A stretch of DNA of 64,000 nucleotides from Linnemannia hyalina. Lineage: Eukaryota > Mortierellomycota > Mortierellomycetes > Mortierellales > Mortierellaceae. The notes under the pieces are model-generated. The model saw only the letters and a list, made by a program, of their open reading frames with translations, did not search any database and was not told the DNA's origin. The position numbers and the translations under genes are program-made. The DNA is taken from contig JAHRHY010000002.1 of assembly GCA_019671135.1 (NCBI GenBank), positions 1,860,001 through 1,924,000 of the forward strand, read 5' to 3'. Of the stretch, positions 1 through 8,685 are shown piece after piece; the first letter of the stretch is position 1, and the number at the start of each line of letters is the position of its first letter.

Positions 1-2
1 AC

Positions 3-1217
3 GTGGCTTCTTGCTCAAGCTGCCAGCGAAACAAGGCTGTTCGTCGCCTTCCTGCCGGTCTGCTCCATCCCTTGGAAGTTCCTGAGCAGCGCTGGGATAC
101 CGTTACCATGGATTTTGTCGTCAAGTTACCTATGACCGCCCGAAAGCACGATGCCATTACCGTCTTTGTAGACAAGGTCTCAAAACAAGTGCACTTCGCC
201 CCAAGTCGCACCACAGACACCGCCACCGATGTTGCCAATTGTTTCTTCTCCAACATCTTTCGCCTCCATGGTCTCCCCCTCACCATCGTCTCCGACAGAG
301 ATACAAAATTCACCAGCACTTTTTGGCGTCGACTACAGGAACGCTTAGGCACCAAGCTTGCCATGTCCTCCTCCTTCCACCCACAGACGGACGGCCAGTC
401 GGAAAGGGCCATTCAAACCCTCAAGACCATGCTGCGCGCCCTGGTGAATCACAAACAAGACGACTGGGACCTGTACCTACCTGCCGCCGAGTTCGCATAC
501 AACAATGCGGTCCACTCGTCCACAGGCGTCTCGCCATTTTTTCTGAACCATGGTTTCCATCCTCGAGTACCGGCCTCTCTCCTCGGACCCACGGGTGTCT
601 CTGACCCTGCTTCCTTGTCGGACTTTGACTCGTTTGTCTATGCTCAGCAATCAGCCCTCGCTACTGCCCGCGATAGTCTCCTTACCGCACAAGCCGTACA
701 GACCAAGCATGCCGATGCTCACCGTCGTTCCCACTCTTACCAAGTCGGCGATCAAGTCCTTCTTAGCACCGAGAACATCACAACAGCCTACGACTCCAGC
801 CGACCAGCCTCCTCCCTTCAGGCCCGTTACTTTGGTCCCTTCACCCTGCTGGCACAACGTTCGCCGGTCTCCTTCCAGGTCGAGCTTCCTCCCACCATGC
901 GCATTCATGATGTGTTCCATGTCGACCGCCTCAAACCATACCTCCCCTCCCCGGAGTCGTTGGGCCGTCGGGTAGCACCTCCACCCGACCCCGAAATTGT
1001 TGATGGAGAAATTGAGTACGAGGTTGAAGCCATCTTGGACCACCGCACAAAGCGCCGCAAGATCGAGTTTCTTGTCAAATGGCTCGGATACGATGCAGCC
1101 AAGGACTCCACCTGGGTTCCCTTCAAGGACATGGCCAATAGTCCGGATATTCTTCGCACATACTGTCAAACACACGATCTGCTTTATTTATTAGGGGAAG
1201 GTGTCACAGTATCATAA
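3..1217 (+). CDS. Ty3/gypsy pol, 3' part: integrase core and chromodomain (partial)
   Basis: This is the C-terminal part of a Ty3/gypsy polyprotein; the frame is open from the window edge, so protease, reverse transcriptase and RNase H lie outside. The first residues (CSSC) look like the end of the integrase HHCC zinc finger. The integrase core follows with D37 (TMDFV), D98 (IVSDRD) and E134 (DGQSERA), with 35 residues between the last two, the D,D-35-E spacing. A GPY/F-type module with RIHDVFHVDRLKPY comes next. Residues about 339-392 (YEVEAILDHR ... FLVKWLGY ... STWVP) form a chromodomain, which in chromoviruses directs integration to heterochromatin. No stops or frameshifts are visible. 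The element sits in a family 1 gene and is more GC-rich than the transposon DNA beside it. Confidence 0.93.
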   Translation: MASCSSCQRNKAVRRLPAGLLHPLEVPEQRWDTVTMDFVVKLPMTARKHDAITVFVDKVSKQVHFAPSRTTDTATDVANCFFSNIFRLHGLPLTIVSDRDTKFTSTFWRRLQERLGTKLAMSSSFHPQTDGQSERAIQTLKTMLRALVNHKQDDWDLYLPAAEFAYNNAVHSSTGVSPFFLNHGFHPRVPASLLGPTGVSDPASLSDFDSFVYAQQSALATARDSLLTAQAVQTKHADAHRRSHSYQVGDQVLLSTENITTAYDSSRPASSLQARYFGPFTLLAQRSPVSFQVELPPTMRIHDVFHVDRLKPYLPSPESLGRRVAPPPDPEIVDGEIEYEVEAILDHRTKRRKIEFLVKWLGYDAAKDSTWVPFKDMANSPDILRTYCQTHDLLYLLGEGVTVS

Positions 1218-1441
1218 TCTGTTGTGACCCTAGATCATTAGCGTCATCTAACCACTGTCTCATCTAACCACATTAACACCTAATTACATCCCCATCTAAC
1301 CACATCACCACCTCACCACATCACCACCATCCTGGAGCCCATAGCCTAGCACACATAAATACCCTGGCTCCCCTGTACAATAAACACCATCCGTTTCTGC
1401 CTCCTGCTCTTGTCTATCACCCTTCTTCTGTTGCTATTACA
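1202..1441 (+). repeat. 3' LTR of the gypsy element (approximate limits)
   Basis: The stretch after the pol stop begins TGTCACAG and ends TATTACA, the TG...CA form of LTR ends, and runs straight into family 1 coding sequence at 1442. It holds a CATAAATA TATA-like site near 1355 and AATAAA at 1380, as expected for an LTR promoter and polyadenylation signal. The 5' LTR is outside the window, so the limits rest on the family 1 junction and the TG/CA ends only. Confidence 0.6.
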
Positions 1442-1746
1442 TTATCGTCCATTTTAACCTGCCTAGCATCGACCAACTTTACAGATTCCACATTTAAATC
1501 GGTGTGGTTAAATGCATCGCGCAGTTCAGCAATGTATTTTCCAATTGCTGTACCTTTAGTGGTATTGTCAGCAAAGTTATATATACCCCAAAAGATGATG
1601 GAATCGCAAAAGAGTTTAGAGAATTTGGTGAATCCTTTTCTCTCCACACTTCCAAATGGTGCTGACTGTAGATTACCCACATTTGACAGCAAATGGGAAA
1701 CTTCGTTGATGGCTTTGTTTATCAGAGATTCTTTTGTTGGCGACAT
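1442..1746 (-). pseudogene. Family 1 Rep-like gene, N-terminal fragment (cut by gypsy LTR)
   Basis: Codons 1 to about 102 of the 567-aa Rep-like protein (full copy at 6468-8171), starting MSPTKESL. The gypsy LTR replaces everything after the MKMDDN region, so all three Rep-type motifs are missing and the gene is dead. The start ATG follows a TTTTTAAAA-type box as in the intact copies. Confidence 0.9.
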
Positions 1747-1792
1747 AATAAAAGGTATACTTAGGGTTTTAAAAAGTCTATAATTTAGGTCG

Positions 1793-2065
1793 TCATTTTT
1801 TTCTAAGCATATATTCACCAGCGTCTTTCTCGGTAAGTAATCCATCTGCACGTATTTTGTCACGTAGGAGTTGATAAGACGCCTCTAATAACTTTTTTAT
1901 GCCGTTAGTGCCAAATATAGTGGCATCTTGTGGAAAGAGGTTACGATGATAATCTAAAAATTCATCCAAATAGACAAACATACACAATTCCAGATTCTTC
2001 TCATAAATAAAATCTGCAACAACTTCCTGCTGGCGTGCTTTGGTTAAACGTGTAGGCCTGGGCAT
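1793..2065 (-). CDS. Family 1 small basic protein, 90 aa
   Basis: Same 90-codon gene as the reference copy at 8217-8489, here with Tyr39 (FLDYHRN). It lies upstream of the interrupted Rep-like gene on the same strand, and diverges from the zinc-ribbon gene. The frame extends 12 codons further upstream, but the MPRPTRL start is the one shared by all copies. The frame is whole although its element is broken. Confidence 0.75.
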   Translation of the reverse strand: MPRPTRLTKARQQEVVADFIYEKNLELCMFVYLDEFLDYHRNLFPQDATIFGTNGIKKLLEASYQLLRDKIRADGLLTEKDAGEYMLRKK

Positions 2066-2262
2066 GATATATTTGCGGCGATAAGACGTCCAGATGCTCA
2101 TCCCGCTATATACTTATTTGTCAATTACTCCCTTATATAGATACAACTTGACATCTATATTAGATATTGTTGTGTATGGCCCTCAAACACAAACATTGAG
2201 AGAAATATTCCCGGGAAAAAACGTGGTCTATCAAGTATCAAGAGATCACCATTCCGCCTAAT

Positions 2263-2655
2263 ATGCCAAAAAGGATTTGCAACAGATGTGACCAAAAGAA
2301 GCCTTCATATGATTTCTACGATGATTCCAGAAATACATGTAAGGAATGCAAGATAAAGTCTTCCAAGGAGAGCTATCAGGCAAAAAAGAATGGTGGAAAG
2401 CATGTGAAATCTGGGAGATGTAAGAAAGATGAGGATGTGCAACAATCCGATGATGATTTACAGTATGAGAATAAGAAGTTGAAGAAACGTGTCAGAAAAT
2501 TGGAGAAAGGAATGGATAAGATGAACCAAATTATTTCCCAGCAGAAGAAGGAGATTTATATAATAAATGCCTTGATCAAAGGATTTGCCAGTGGTCTCAT
2601 GGTAAATCAAGAGGAAGAATTAGATACAGCCAATGTTGTTGAGCTATCGGAATAA
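2263..2655 (+). CDS. Family 1 zinc-ribbon/coiled-coil protein, 130 aa (b type)
   Basis: Same gene as 8686-9078: C6, C9, C26 and C29 form a CxxC...CKxC zinc ribbon, then a lysine-rich coiled coil. It differs from copies B, C, E and H at Gly83 and Lys96, a pair also seen in the copies at 30977 and 52686. The last two belong to elements with the b-type TIR, while this one is next to an a-type right end with a few b-like bases. Function is unknown. Confidence 0.78.
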   Translation: MPKRICNRCDQKKPSYDFYDDSRNTCKECKIKSSKESYQAKKNGGKHVKSGRCKKDEDVQQSDDDLQYENKKLKKRVRKLEKGMDKMNQIISQQKKEIYIINALIKGFASGLMVNQEEELDTANVVELSE

Positions 2656-2833
2656 ACTTTTAAAATGTGCAATATATATACCTTCCATGAGTAGTATTGT
2701 GGGAATTATCCCCAGGGAATTCATGTACTGTCAACCAAGCTGGTACCATTATCATCATGCTGTATATGCATGAGATTCACCGTGGACACACGTATAAATG
2801 CTATATATGTTATATGAACGTAGGTGTTTTAAA

Positions 2834-3150
2834 ATGGTGGGCATAGCTTAACAAAAGACGAGAAAATAGGTGTACTCCCTCGCCCAAAAAAAAGCGCTCC
2901 AACCTTTTTGTCCTCCCCGATTACCGATATGTAAAATATGTTTATGTTGATACTCTCTCCTTACGTTTTGCTCTTGTAATACTGCTAGATAACTATGTCC
3001 ATTTGGATTCTTTTGCTTTTGTATATGTATTCTTTATAGATATATCTGTTGTCTTTTTAAAAACTCCTTCCATAATTGTCTGTACAAATTCTTGCAACTT
3101 CCATTGGTATTCCATAACATATTTAACTATTTCGACCCAAGACGATTCCC
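2834..3150 (-). repeat. Family 1 right TIR (317 bp)
   Basis: Runs from ATGGTGGGCATAGC to the outer end CGATTCCC. It is the inverted match of the left TIR at 4758-5074, with some b-type bases near the outer end (CTTCCATTGG, ATTTAACTATTTC). It closes the family 1 copy whose Rep-like gene was hit by the gypsy LTR, and abuts a gypsy fragment. Confidence 0.9.
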
Positions 3151-3459
3151 CCACCCTCCTCCTCTTCCTCATTGGACTTCGACTCCTTTGTCTCGGCACA
3201 ACAGTCTGCCCTTGCTGATGCCCGCGAAAGCCTTCTTGAGGCTCAAGTCCAACAGATCAAGCACGCTGATGCCCATCGACGGCCTCACTCCTATAAAGTT
3301 GGCGATCAAGTCTTACTCAGCACCGAGCACATTACCACGGCCTACGACTCCACCCGCCCTGCTGCTTCCCTTCAAGCTCGCTTTTTTGGCGCCTTCACGC
3401 TTCTTCAGCAACGCTCACCAGTGTCCTTTCAGGTTGAGCTTCCACCCACCATGCGCATT
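3151..3459 (+). pseudogene. Gypsy pol fragment between two family 1 ends
   Basis: Translates (frame of 3172-3459) to DFDSFVSAQQSALADARESL ... VSFQVELPPTMRI. It is homologous, not identical, to the region after the integrase core of the gypsy copy at 3-1217 (about nt 625-905 there). It is flanked by the outer end of a right TIR on one side and of a left TIR on the other, so two family 1 elements landed about 310 bp apart in one gypsy element and only this scrap remains. Confidence 0.88.
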
Positions 3460-3776
3460 GGGAAATGTCTTGGGTCGAAATAGTTAAATATGTTATGGAA
3501 TACCAATGGAAGTTGCAAGAATTTGTACAGACGATTATGGAAGGAGTTTTTAAAAAGACAACAGATATATCTATAAAGAATACATATACAAAAGCAAAAG
3601 AATCCAAATGGACATAGTTATCTAGCAGTATTACAAGAGCAAAACGTAAGGAAAGAGTATCAACATAAACATATTTTACATATCGGTAATCGAGGAATAG
3701 AATTGGGGGAGTGCGCTTTTTTTTGGGCGAGGGAGTACACCTGTTTTCTCGTCTTTTGTTAAGCTATGCCCACCAT
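3460..3776 (+). repeat. Family 1 left TIR, b type (317 bp)
   Basis: Starts GGGAAATGTCTTGGG and ends GCCCACCAT. It differs from the a type (4758-5074) at the outer end and at scattered sites, and reads GAGGAATAGAATTGGGGG where the a type has GGGCAGGACAAAAAGG. It is the left end of copy A, whose transposase gene follows. Confidence 0.9.
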
Positions 3777-3863
3777 TTCTTAATATGACATATCTGGGGA
3801 ATTCTAGGGAATAATTGACATAATTACGTGTGTATAATCCCTATTTTTGCAGAAAACGACATT

Positions 3864-4757
3864 ATGGAGACTGATACCGTCGTAAACCCTACGCCAAAGA
3901 AACTTGCACGGCTGCTTGATAATCTGTTGGAGAACGAATGGGGATTTCTTGATGAACCGTGGCCAATGTGCCCAAAGGTCAAGACATTTCATCGTTCAGA
4001 GTTGAAACCAATCGCAAGAATACAGGATATGAAAAAGGTGTTGATGAAGCGACTTGGAGCCATACCGGTGTTTTTCTTTCTATCTACCATCTGGAGTAAA
4101 CACTATTTCCCTGGTCCATATAACGCACTTGAGAAAGGAATTGCATTTCTGTACTTTTTCGTCGCTGGAGAGACTATGGATTCCATGGCACAGTATATGC
4201 CAAAGTCCACATTCCATTTGATATACAGCACATTCGTCAAGGTGGAACGTGCATTATTTGAGAAGGAGATTACACGCTGTTTTGTATCTATGTTCTCCTC
4301 TTTGGAAATTCGTATTCGAACAGCCAATTGGAAAAATCCCCCAATGTTCAAGCATGTAACTCTCTACTTGGATGGTCATGACTCTCGAGCAACATATGGG
4401 GAAGATAAAGCAGCAATGTATTCTTATAAGTTAAAGAAATCGGGTTTGAGAACGCAAGTGGCCATCGATGCTAATGGAATGGTTCTCCTTGTATCCAAAT
4501 CAGCATCATGTCGTGATAACAACGATGGGAAAATGCTACAAGAGATGGGCATTGGCAAGAAGATCGACAGCATGGACTGTATTGCTCTCGATGGAGGATA
4601 TACACAATACATTGGCGATATTGTGGAAAAAGAAAAGTTGGACGAGCGTAACTTCTGTTTTCCCATTCGTAAGAAACGACTACAGCAACTCCACGAAGAG
4701 GAATCCAACTTTAATGCTATGTTTGGTGGATTTCGATCTACGTCAGAAGCAGTCTTT
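3864..4757 (+). pseudogene. Family 1 DDE transposase-like gene of copy A, 5' part
   Basis: Codons 1 to about 298 of the 426-aa protein described at 5162-6442, interrupted exactly at GCAGTCTTT by the outer end of element B. The remainder resumes at 9574 with TTTGGTGAT, so the two parts flank B with a 3-bp TTT target duplication. Val6, Val141 and Leu209 distinguish this older copy. D170, D173 and D243 are present; E295 is just before the break. Confidence 0.92.
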
Positions 4758-5074
4758 GGGAATCGTCTTGGGTCGAAATAGATGAATATGTTATGGAATA
4801 CCAATGGAGGTTGCAAGAATTTGTACAGACAATTATGGAAGGAGTTTTTAAAAAGATAACAAATACATCTATAAAGAGTACATATACAAAAGCAAAAGAA
4901 TCCAAATGGACATAGTTATCTAGCAGTATTACAAGAGCAAAACGTAAGGAGAGAGTATCAACATAAACATATTTTACATATCGGTAATCGGGCAGGACAA
5001 AAAGGTTGGAGCGCTTTTTTTTGGGCGAGGGAGTACACCTGTTTTCTCGTCTTTTGTTAAGCTATGCCCACCAT
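4758..5074 (+). repeat. Left TIR of element B (a type)
   Basis: 317 bp matching 9257-9573 in inverted form. It contains a TTTTTAAAA box near 4844, a T8 tract before GGGCGAGGGAGTAC, and a GTAAGG at 4944 that resembles a splice donor. An open frame of about 50 codons runs inward from the outer end, but it changes freely between TIR types. Confidence 0.93.
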
Positions 5075-5161
5075 GTCTTAATATGACATATCTGGGGAAT
5101 TCTAGGGAATAATTGACATAATTACGTGTGTATAATCCCTATTTTTGCAGAAAACGACATT
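5075..5161 (+). promoter_or_regulatory. Subterminal GGGAAT repeats and leader of the transposase-like gene
   Basis: Holds GGGGAATTCTAGGGAATAA (two GGGAAT words close together, echoing the TIR tip) and then TTTTTGCAG at 5142-5150, which resembles a 3' splice site 11 nt before the first ATG. A 5'-UTR intron from GTAAGG at 4944 to 5150 (207 nt) is possible; this is inference. Confidence 0.4.
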
Positions 5162-6442
5162 ATGGAGACTGATACCATCGTAAACCCTACGCCAAAGAAA
5201 CTTGCACGGCTGCTTGATAATCTGTTGGAGAACGAATGGGGATTTCTTGATGAACCGTGGCCAATGTGCCCAAAGGTCAAGACATTTCATCGTTCAGAGT
5301 TGAAACCAATTGCAAGAATACAGGATATGAAAAAGGTGTTGATGAAGAGACTTGGAGCCATACCAGTGTTTTTCTTTCTATCTACCATCTGGAGTAAACA
5401 CTATTTCCCTGGTCCATATAACGCACTTGAGAAAGGAATTGCATTCTTGTACTTTTTCGTCGCTGGAGAGACTATGGATTCCATGGCACAGTATATGCCA
5501 AAGTCCACATTCCATTTGATATACAGCACATTCGTCAAGGTGGAACGTGCATTATTTGAGAAGGAGATTACACGCTGTTTTGCATCTATGTTCTCTTCGT
5601 TGGAAATTCGTATTCGAACAGCCAATTGGAAAAATCCCCCAATGTTCAAGCATGTAACTCTCTACTTGGATGGTCATGACTCTCGAGCAACATATGGGGA
5701 AGATAAAGCAGCAATGTATTCTTATAAGTTAAAGAAATCGGGTTTGAGAACGCAAGTGGCCATCGATGCCAATGGAATGGTTCTCTTTGTATCCAAATCA
5801 GCGTCATGTCATGATAACAACGATGGGAAAATGTTACAAGAGATGGGCATTGGCAAGAAGATGGACAGCATGGACTGTATTGCTCTCGATGGAGGATATA
5901 CACAATACATTGGCGATATTGTGGAAAAAGAAAAGTTGGACGAGCGTAACTTCTGTTTTCCCATCCGTAAGAAACGACTACAGCAACTCCACGAAGAGGA
6001 ATCCAACTTTAATGCTATGTTTGGTGGATTTCGATCTACGTCAGAGGCTGTCTTTGGTGATCTCATGAAAACATTCGCCAAGTTTAATAACAAGGAGATT
6101 GTAAGAGTTGGATCCAAAAAGGAGTTTAATCTTACATTCCGCCTTTGTCTTCTGTTGCTAAATATTCGCAACTTTGTTAAAGCAGTGGACATCGAAGAGC
6201 AGCCACATCATCGTGGATGGATGGAAGAAGGAGTAGATTATCCACGAGAAAGGCAACTTGTCCCAGAGTTAACTCAAACCGTTACAGTACAAAACAAACT
6301 GGAAAATGGTCTTGAGTTACAAAGAATGCAAGAGAAATTTGTAGGAATAGATGTTGCTTCAGATGATGATGATGAACAAACGTCAAATAAGGATGATGAC
6401 GAGGAAATGTCAAACCACGAAGATGATAATACCAGTCTATAA
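5162..6442 (+). CDS. DDE transposase-like protein, family 1 (426 aa), element B
   Basis: Probable transposase acting in the nucleus on the element's own TIRs. The central part reads TLYLDGHDSRATY (D170, D173), MYSYKLKKSGLRTQV (185-199), CIALDGGYTQYI (D243) and FGGFRSTSEAVFGDL (E295). That order of D, D-G-GY and R..E followed by F is the layout of the DDE_Tnp_4 / IS5-Harbinger superfamily; assignment is by motif and should be tested by profile search. The N-terminus is helical and lacks a clear HTH; the C-terminus is acidic (DDDDE, DDDEE). The frame is open upstream, but METDTIVN is the first ATG and aligns with the starts of family 2 and 3 homologues. It converges on the Rep-like gene with 25 bp between stops. 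Confidence 0.85.
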   Translation: METDTIVNPTPKKLARLLDNLLENEWGFLDEPWPMCPKVKTFHRSELKPIARIQDMKKVLMKRLGAIPVFFFLSTIWSKHYFPGPYNALEKGIAFLYFFVAGETMDSMAQYMPKSTFHLIYSTFVKVERALFEKEITRCFASMFSSLEIRIRTANWKNPPMFKHVTLYLDGHDSRATYGEDKAAMYSYKLKKSGLRTQVAIDANGMVLFVSKSASCHDNNDGKMLQEMGIGKKMDSMDCIALDGGYTQYIGDIVEKEKLDERNFCFPIRKKRLQQLHEEESNFNAMFGGFRSTSEAVFGDLMKTFAKFNNKEIVRVGSKKEFNLTFRLCLLLLNIRNFVKAVDIEEQPHHRGWMEEGVDYPRERQLVPELTQTVTVQNKLENGLELQRMQEKFVGIDVASDDDDEQTSNKDDDEEMSNHEDDNTSL

Positions 6443-6467
6443 TTAACAAAAGTCTTTTAAAAACCTC
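6443..6467. terminator. Convergent 3' ends with TTTTAAAAA box
   Basis: Only 25 bp separate the stop codons of two converging genes, including CTTTTAAAAACC. Copy C has the same 25 bp; copies A, E, F and H have 35 bp (with an extra CCAAAGTTTT-like stretch). Transcripts must overlap, so antisense pairing of 3' ends is likely. Termination function is inferred from position only. Confidence 0.35.
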
Positions 6468-8171
6468 TCAAACGCGCTCGCACTTCATATCAAGTATATT
6501 ATGTGAATTAACCACTCTAATCGCTCGAAATGTCATGAACGGCACACCTTTCACACTACCAATTCTCTGTAGACCTTGAAGATGCTCCACACGCCATGGT
6601 GTCCAAATCTTTGCCAACGATTTTCCTGCGCGCACCTTTATGCCACATGCTGTAATAAAATGCCAACGATGTTCAGAACGAAATTCTTTGAGACCGGCCG
6701 CTACAATGGTATACTCCTCATCAGGCTTTAGAATTCGGTCGGCTGCAGTATACATCGAAACATGAATAGTTTTCAGATGTAATACATTTGTATCTACTGT
6801 ATCTTCATCATATTCGAAGATATCTGCAAGTGGGGCACTATACCTGTTATGAACACGCTTTGGCCAGGCAATAGAGATGTTGTCAACTTCCACAATTCCA
6901 ACTTTGCTAAATTTACGAATGACGTTAGAAGATGCATCCCTCGAAGGAAACATTCCTTTTTGCGAGCCAGCAACTAGCGTGATGGCAGTACATCCAGGCT
7001 CGCGCTTAAATGTCCTTATTTCGCCCAAAATAACTTCATCTTTCCCATTTACCTCTTCTACATGTCCTTCCACAAAATATATAGGTCTATCGTTAAAGGA
7101 ATAGTTAGCCAGCAAAAGTGTAATAAGCTCGGGGTTCTTAAAGTTTTGCCACATATATCCATACTTCTTAGAGGTTACCGAATTCCACCAGTGACAATAA
7201 GCAAACAGTTTCTCATGTGGAAAATGTACAGCCACCATCGAGGTAATGCATTTTGCACGTTCCTCCCACTGCATCTCAAAGGAACATTTAAATGTTTTAC
7301 ATTTCTTCAAGAGATTCTTTGTCTTGTCCATTTCGTCTTGATATGACTGAAGAGATCTCAAAGATGAACCTTCAAACGTCAGCTCGATACGACTATAACC
7401 ATGCTTTTTATATTTTTTAACTCGTCGTCCAAATGCTGTTTCTTTCTCCACCAAATCCTCCAAACGTGAACCAAGGCTCTTTCGCACCTCGGCACTTTCC
7501 AAAATCTGGACAAATTTGTTATACACCTTATATCGGATATTCTTTGTATCCCCTTTTCGACCTCTCCATGAAATACAATGATGTCCTACTCTTCCCACAT
7601 CATCGACAATTTTTGTAGTTTTCGTTTGTTTTAGCAATCTCTCCACGTGCAGTCGTGTGGTAATACGTGTACAATCATAGGCAAAGTCTATGTCATGTAA
7701 AGCAATGCCGCTCTCGTTCAAGCTAGACAACATGTTCGTCAAAATTGGCACAACAATCTTTGCGCGGGAAAAATCTAAAGAAACCTTGATGGCAATAAAT
7801 CCCTGTTGGTATTCTTTTCCAACAAACAACTTTCTATGGCGTTTGACCATGCGCGGAGAAAAATAGTTATCATCCATTTTAACCTGCCTAGCATCGACCA
7901 ACTTTACAGATTCCACATTTAAATCGGTGTGGTTAAATGCATCGCGCAGTTCAGCAATGTACTTTCCAATTGCTGTACCTTTAGTGGTATCGTCAGCAAA
8001 GTTATATATACCCCAAAAGATGATGGAATCGCAAAAGAGTTTGGAGAATTTGGTGAATCCTTTTCTCTCCACACTGCCAAATGGTGCTGACTGTAGATTA
8101 CCCACATTTGACAGCAAATGGGAAATTTCGTTGATGGCTTTGTTTATCAGAGATTCTTTTGTTGGCGACAT
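6468..8171 (-). CDS. Rep-like protein, family 1 (567 aa), element B
   Basis: Not a transposase of any family I recognise. Three motifs occur in the order seen in Rep_trans-type rolling-circle initiators (pT181/filamentous phage/Tn916 group): LHDIDFAYD (158-166), CISWRGRKG...IRYKVYNK (199-219) and YSRIELTF (259-266). They resemble the xxDxAxD, GSR...YdK and R.E blocks of that family. The same blocks are kept in the family 2 homologue (59293-60945). No nicking tyrosine can be assigned by eye. Residues 324-410 (FAYCHWWNS, YSFNDRPIYFVE, CTAITLVAG.KGM) are the best conserved between families; the C-terminal 150 residues are unassigned. The ATG lies about 30 nt after a TTTTAAAA box. A role in copying the element is inference. 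Confidence 0.82.
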   Translation of the reverse strand: MSPTKESLINKAINEISHLLSNVGNLQSAPFGSVERKGFTKFSKLFCDSIIFWGIYNFADDTTKGTAIGKYIAELRDAFNHTDLNVESVKLVDARQVKMDDNYFSPRMVKRHRKLFVGKEYQQGFIAIKVSLDFSRAKIVVPILTNMLSSLNESGIALHDIDFAYDCTRITTRLHVERLLKQTKTTKIVDDVGRVGHHCISWRGRKGDTKNIRYKVYNKFVQILESAEVRKSLGSRLEDLVEKETAFGRRVKKYKKHGYSRIELTFEGSSLRSLQSYQDEMDKTKNLLKKCKTFKCSFEMQWEERAKCITSMVAVHFPHEKLFAYCHWWNSVTSKKYGYMWQNFKNPELITLLLANYSFNDRPIYFVEGHVEEVNGKDEVILGEIRTFKREPGCTAITLVAGSQKGMFPSRDASSNVIRKFSKVGIVEVDNISIAWPKRVHNRYSAPLADIFEYDEDTVDTNVLHLKTIHVSMYTAADRILKPDEEYTIVAAGLKEFRSEHRWHFITACGIKVRAGKSLAKIWTPWRVEHLQGLQRIGSVKGVPFMTFRAIRVVNSHNILDMKCERV

Positions 8172-8216
8172 AATAAAAGGTATACTTAGGTTTTAAAAAG
8201 TTTATAATTTAGGTCG
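8172..8216 (-). promoter_or_regulatory. TTTTAAAA box upstream of Rep-like gene
   Basis: The 45-bp gap between the 90-aa stop and the Rep-like ATG contains a TTTTTAAAA-type palindrome (about 8192-8200) roughly 25-30 nt before the start. Equivalent boxes precede the homologous genes of family 2. It may be a core promoter element or a processing signal between two co-directional genes. Confidence 0.45.
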
Positions 8217-8489
8217 TCATTTTTTTCTAAGCATATATTCACCAGCGTCTTTCTCGGTAAGTAATCCATCTGCACGTATTTTGTCACGTAGGAGTTGATA
8301 AGATGCCTCTAATAACTTTTTTATGCCGTTAGTGCCAAATATAGTGGCATCTTGTGGAAAGAGGTTACGATGATGATCTAAAAATTCATCCAAATAGACA
8401 AACATACACAATTCCAGATTCTTCTCATAAATAAAATCTGCAACAACTTCCTGCTGGCGTGCTTTGGTTAAACGTGTAGGCCTGGGCAT
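8217..8489 (-). CDS. Small basic protein, family 1 (90 aa), element B
   Basis: Unrecognised. Starts MPRPTRLTKARQQEVV, a basic helix-forming N-terminus; the middle LCMFVYLDEFLDHHRNLFP is hydrophobic/aromatic; the C-terminus is lysine- and glutamate-rich, ending MLRKK. No zinc, signal or membrane motif is evident. It lies 45 bp upstream of the Rep-like gene on the same strand. Family 2 has an 81-aa gene in the same place with similar size and charge (58992-59237), so a partner of the Rep-like protein is a reasonable guess. It is kept open in every copy that retains it in full, which argues for function. Confidence 0.75.
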   Translation of the reverse strand: MPRPTRLTKARQQEVVADFIYEKNLELCMFVYLDEFLDHHRNLFPQDATIFGTNGIKKLLEASYQLLRDKIRADGLLTEKDAGEYMLRKK

Positions 8490-8685
8490 AATATATTTGC
8501 GGCGATAAGACGTCTAAATGGTCATCCCCCTATATACCTATTTGTCAATTACTCCCTTGAATAGATACAACTTGACATCTATATTAGATATTGTTGTGTA
8601 TGCCCTCAAACACAAACATTGAGAGAAATATTCCCGGGAAAAAACGTGGTATATCAACTATCAAGAGATCACCATTCCGCCTAAT
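8490..8685. promoter_or_regulatory. Bidirectional promoter region between the 90-aa and 130-aa genes
   Basis: 196 bp between divergent starts. CCTATATACC (near 8530) lies about 40-50 bp from the 90-aa ATG and GTGGTATATCAAC (near 8650) about 35-40 bp before the 130-aa ATG; both look like TATA elements. A TTCCCGGGAA palindrome sits near 8631. The arrangement is the same in all family 1 copies. Confidence 0.5.
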
